A stretch of 7,059 nt of DNA. It comes from Dehalococcoidia bacterium (lineage in GTDB: Bacteria; Chloroflexota; Dehalococcoidia; Dehalococcoidales; JAUVZE01). Shown piece by piece: positions 5,760 to 7,059 of this stretch. Below the pieces are notes generated by a model. The model saw nothing but the letters and a program-made list of their open reading frames with translations. It did not search any database and was not told where the DNA came from. Position numbers and translations under genes: made by a program. The stretch's first letter is position 1. Each line of letters starts with the position of its first letter. The stretch lies in contig JAUVZE010000055.1 of the NCBI GenBank assembly GCA_030602665.1, positions 1 through 7,059 on the forward strand, in the 5' to 3' direction.

Positions 5760-6938
5760 GTGAATAGAACGGCAGATGCAGTTGTCATAGGAGGCGGTAT
5801 TATAGGCTCCTCAATAGCCTATTACCTGGCGAAAAGGGGGGTCAAAGTAATCGTAGTAGAAAGGAAACCAGGGTTATGTTTTGGTGCTTCGGGGGCTAAT
5901 CAAGGCGGGTGTCCCTTTCAGCTTTTTACATCGCCTGTGCTTGAGCTTATTACTGAGAGCCTAAAGCTATATAAGGACCTGGCTGAAGAAATAGACTATG
6001 ACATTGAATACTATAACAGTGGTTCTTTAATCTGTAGTGTTGACGAAAAGCAGCGCCCTGCCATGGAAAAGCACTCTTTGGCTTTTCAGCAAAAAGGTTT
6101 CAACGTACGGATCGTTGAAGGAAAAACAATACAAGAACTAGAACCTATACTAGGAAAAGATGTAGTTGTTGGAGTAGAAGATGAGTATTCTGGTATCGTG
6201 AATCCTTTTAAACTAACCTATGGGTTTGCTCGTGCCGCCCAAAGAATGGGAGCGGAGTTCATGCTTTCTGCAGAGGTTAAGGACATCGAAACAAGTAGAG
6301 GCAGGGTCACAGCTGTTATTACCGATAAAGGGACAATAAAGACTAATGTTGTGGTTAATACTGCCGGGGCGTGGTCTCCTGAAATTGGCAAAATGGTTAG
6401 CCTTGATATACCTATCATACCACGAAGGGGACAGGTTATGGTGACCGAATCTCTCCCCTTTAATAGAAGATGGCGGTATATATTAGACGCTGATTATTTG
6501 ACTATCGCCTTTGATGCCGAAAAAGTAGCCAAGTCCAAAGACCCTAGAATAAAACTTGGCGTTGCTGGAAGCTATGTCCAGGCAGATAGTGGAAACTGGA
6601 CTATCGCCAGCAGCCGTGACTTTGTTGGCTTTGATAACAAAGTAACGATGCAGACCCTAAGGTATATATCAGAAAGAGTTATTAAGTTTATGCCGAGGTT
6701 CAAAGATGTTAACTTTATCAGGGCATATGCTGGGTTAAGGCCGTTTTGCTATACTGACGGTCTTCCCATTCTAAGCAAAGTGGATAATCCTTCGGGCTTT
6801 GTTATCGCTACCGGACACGCCGGAGAAGGAGTTACACTGGCTCCAATAACGGGGAAATTAATAGCGGAGCTTATAACTGAAGACAAAACTTCAATGCCTA
6901 TTGATGCCTTTGCCTTTTCCAGACTTCAAGGTCAATAA
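5760..6938 (+). CDS. FAD-dependent oxidoreductase, DAO family (sarcosine oxidase beta / D-amino-acid or opine dehydrogenase-like)
   Basis: A complete flavoprotein of 392 residues from the GTG at 5760; starting at GTG 5733 would add nine residues. The shorter start gives MNRTADAVVIGGGIIGSS, the usual family opening. The Rossmann FAD-binding motif GGGIIG is at residues 11-16 with the ribose-binding acidic residue Glu34 in VVER. ASGANQGGC (43-51) matches the 'aSG.N.GG' FAD loop. The substrate domain includes PRRGQVMVTE (221-230) and SSRDFVGFD. The C-terminal FAD cap is GLRPFCYTDGLPI (from 325) and ATGHAGEGVTLAPITGK (from 350). Length fits the 370-420-residue members that oxidise secondary or primary amines such as sarcosine, D-amino acids, glycine, hydroxyproline or opines. 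Related enzymes often have small [2Fe-2S] and alpha subunits, which are not seen in the 120 bases downstream. No signal peptide or membrane segment is evident, so it is probably cytoplasmic. It is preceded by an aldo/keto reductase pseudogene. Substrate is unknown. Confidence 0.9.
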   Translation: MNRTADAVVIGGGIIGSSIAYYLAKRGVKVIVVERKPGLCFGASGANQGGCPFQLFTSPVLELITESLKLYKDLAEEIDYDIEYYNSGSLICSVDEKQRPAMEKHSLAFQQKGFNVRIVEGKTIQELEPILGKDVVVGVEDEYSGIVNPFKLTYGFARAAQRMGAEFMLSAEVKDIETSRGRVTAVITDKGTIKTNVVVNTAGAWSPEIGKMVSLDIPIIPRRGQVMVTESLPFNRRWRYILDADYLTIAFDAEKVAKSKDPRIKLGVAGSYVQADSGNWTIASSRDFVGFDNKVTMQTLRYISERVIKFMPRFKDVNFIRAYAGLRPFCYTDGLPILSKVDNPSGFVIATGHAGEGVTLAPITGKLIAELITEDKTSMPIDAFAFSRLQGQ

Positions 6939-6960
6939 AACTTCTGTGGAATAGATGCAC

Positions 6961-7059
6961 CTAGCCACTATCACCTTCAGCGGCACATCCAAAAGATACC
7001 GGTTTAATCGGTGGTCTTGGGCTATAGAATCCTACTTCCTCGATGGATTGTTTTGTTTC
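6961..7059 (-). CDS. Possible 3' end of a minus-strand gene (partial, weak)
   Basis: Read from the right edge on the minus strand, 32 codons are open before a TAG whose complement is at 6961-6963. The peptide ends GFYSPRPPIKPVSFGCAAEGDSG, which I do not recognise. A frame this short is open by chance fairly often, so the only support is its slightly protein-like composition and a position suited to a gene convergent with the FAD oxidoreductase, leaving 22 bases between the two stops. Confidence 0.25.
   Translation of the reverse strand, partial: ETKQSIEEVGFYSPRPPIKPVSFGCAAEGDSG

Noticed and set aside
1..7059. CRISPR array, tRNA, toxin-antitoxin pair, phage genes or riboswitch
   Set aside because: No regularly spaced repeats, cloverleaf-like sequences or matching small gene pairs were seen on either strand.

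Overview
The window most resembles a piece of an anaerobic bacterial or archaeal genome. It carries a tungsten-type aldehyde:ferredoxin oxidoreductase (AOR), an ATP-dependent hydantoinase/oxoprolinase pair and a FAD-dependent amine/amino-acid oxidoreductase. Base composition is middling. Strong Shine-Dalgarno sites (GAGGAGGG, AAAGGAGG, AAGGAGG) and GTG starts are used. This mix is common in sediment Chloroflexota (Dehalococcoidia-like), syntrophic deltaproteobacteria and some archaea. The lineage is inference: no rRNA, tRNA or other marker gene is present.

Layout. Bases 1-2432 hold a tight pair: the 3' third of hyuA (cut by the window edge) and a complete hyuB, two bases apart. Bases 2433-3538 are a loosely packed stretch. 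It holds a small 87-residue unknown gene on the minus strand (2673-2936), a short open frame that reads like the C-terminal remnant of a transposase (3157-3375), and spacer with no other convincing gene. A complete AOR-family gene follows (3539-5416) behind a near-ideal ribosome binding site. Bases 5417-5759 look like spacer but contain a decayed N-terminal fragment of an aldo/keto reductase, with one missing base, one extra base and an in-frame stop (5482-5640), and then a small perfect inverted repeat. A FAD-dependent DAO-family oxidoreductase (5760-6938) is complete. The last 100 bases may hold the end of a gene on the minus strand, but the evidence is weak.

Working together. Only hyuA-hyuB is clearly a co-transcribed unit. 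The AOR and the FAD oxidoreductase sit on the same strand but are separated from each other and from hyuAB by hundreds of bases containing debris, so an operon is not supported. A metabolic link is possible: an N-methylhydantoinase-type HyuAB could feed N-carbamoylsarcosine/sarcosine breakdown, a sarcosine-oxidase-like flavoprotein could release aldehyde, and an AOR could oxidise that aldehyde. This is a hypothesis from family membership only, and the N-carbamoylsarcosine amidase step is not seen here. The clearest non-obvious feature of the window is gene decay: an aldo/keto reductase pseudogene and probable transposase debris between intact catabolic genes. No CRISPR array, toxin-antitoxin pair, phage module or evidently new system was found.
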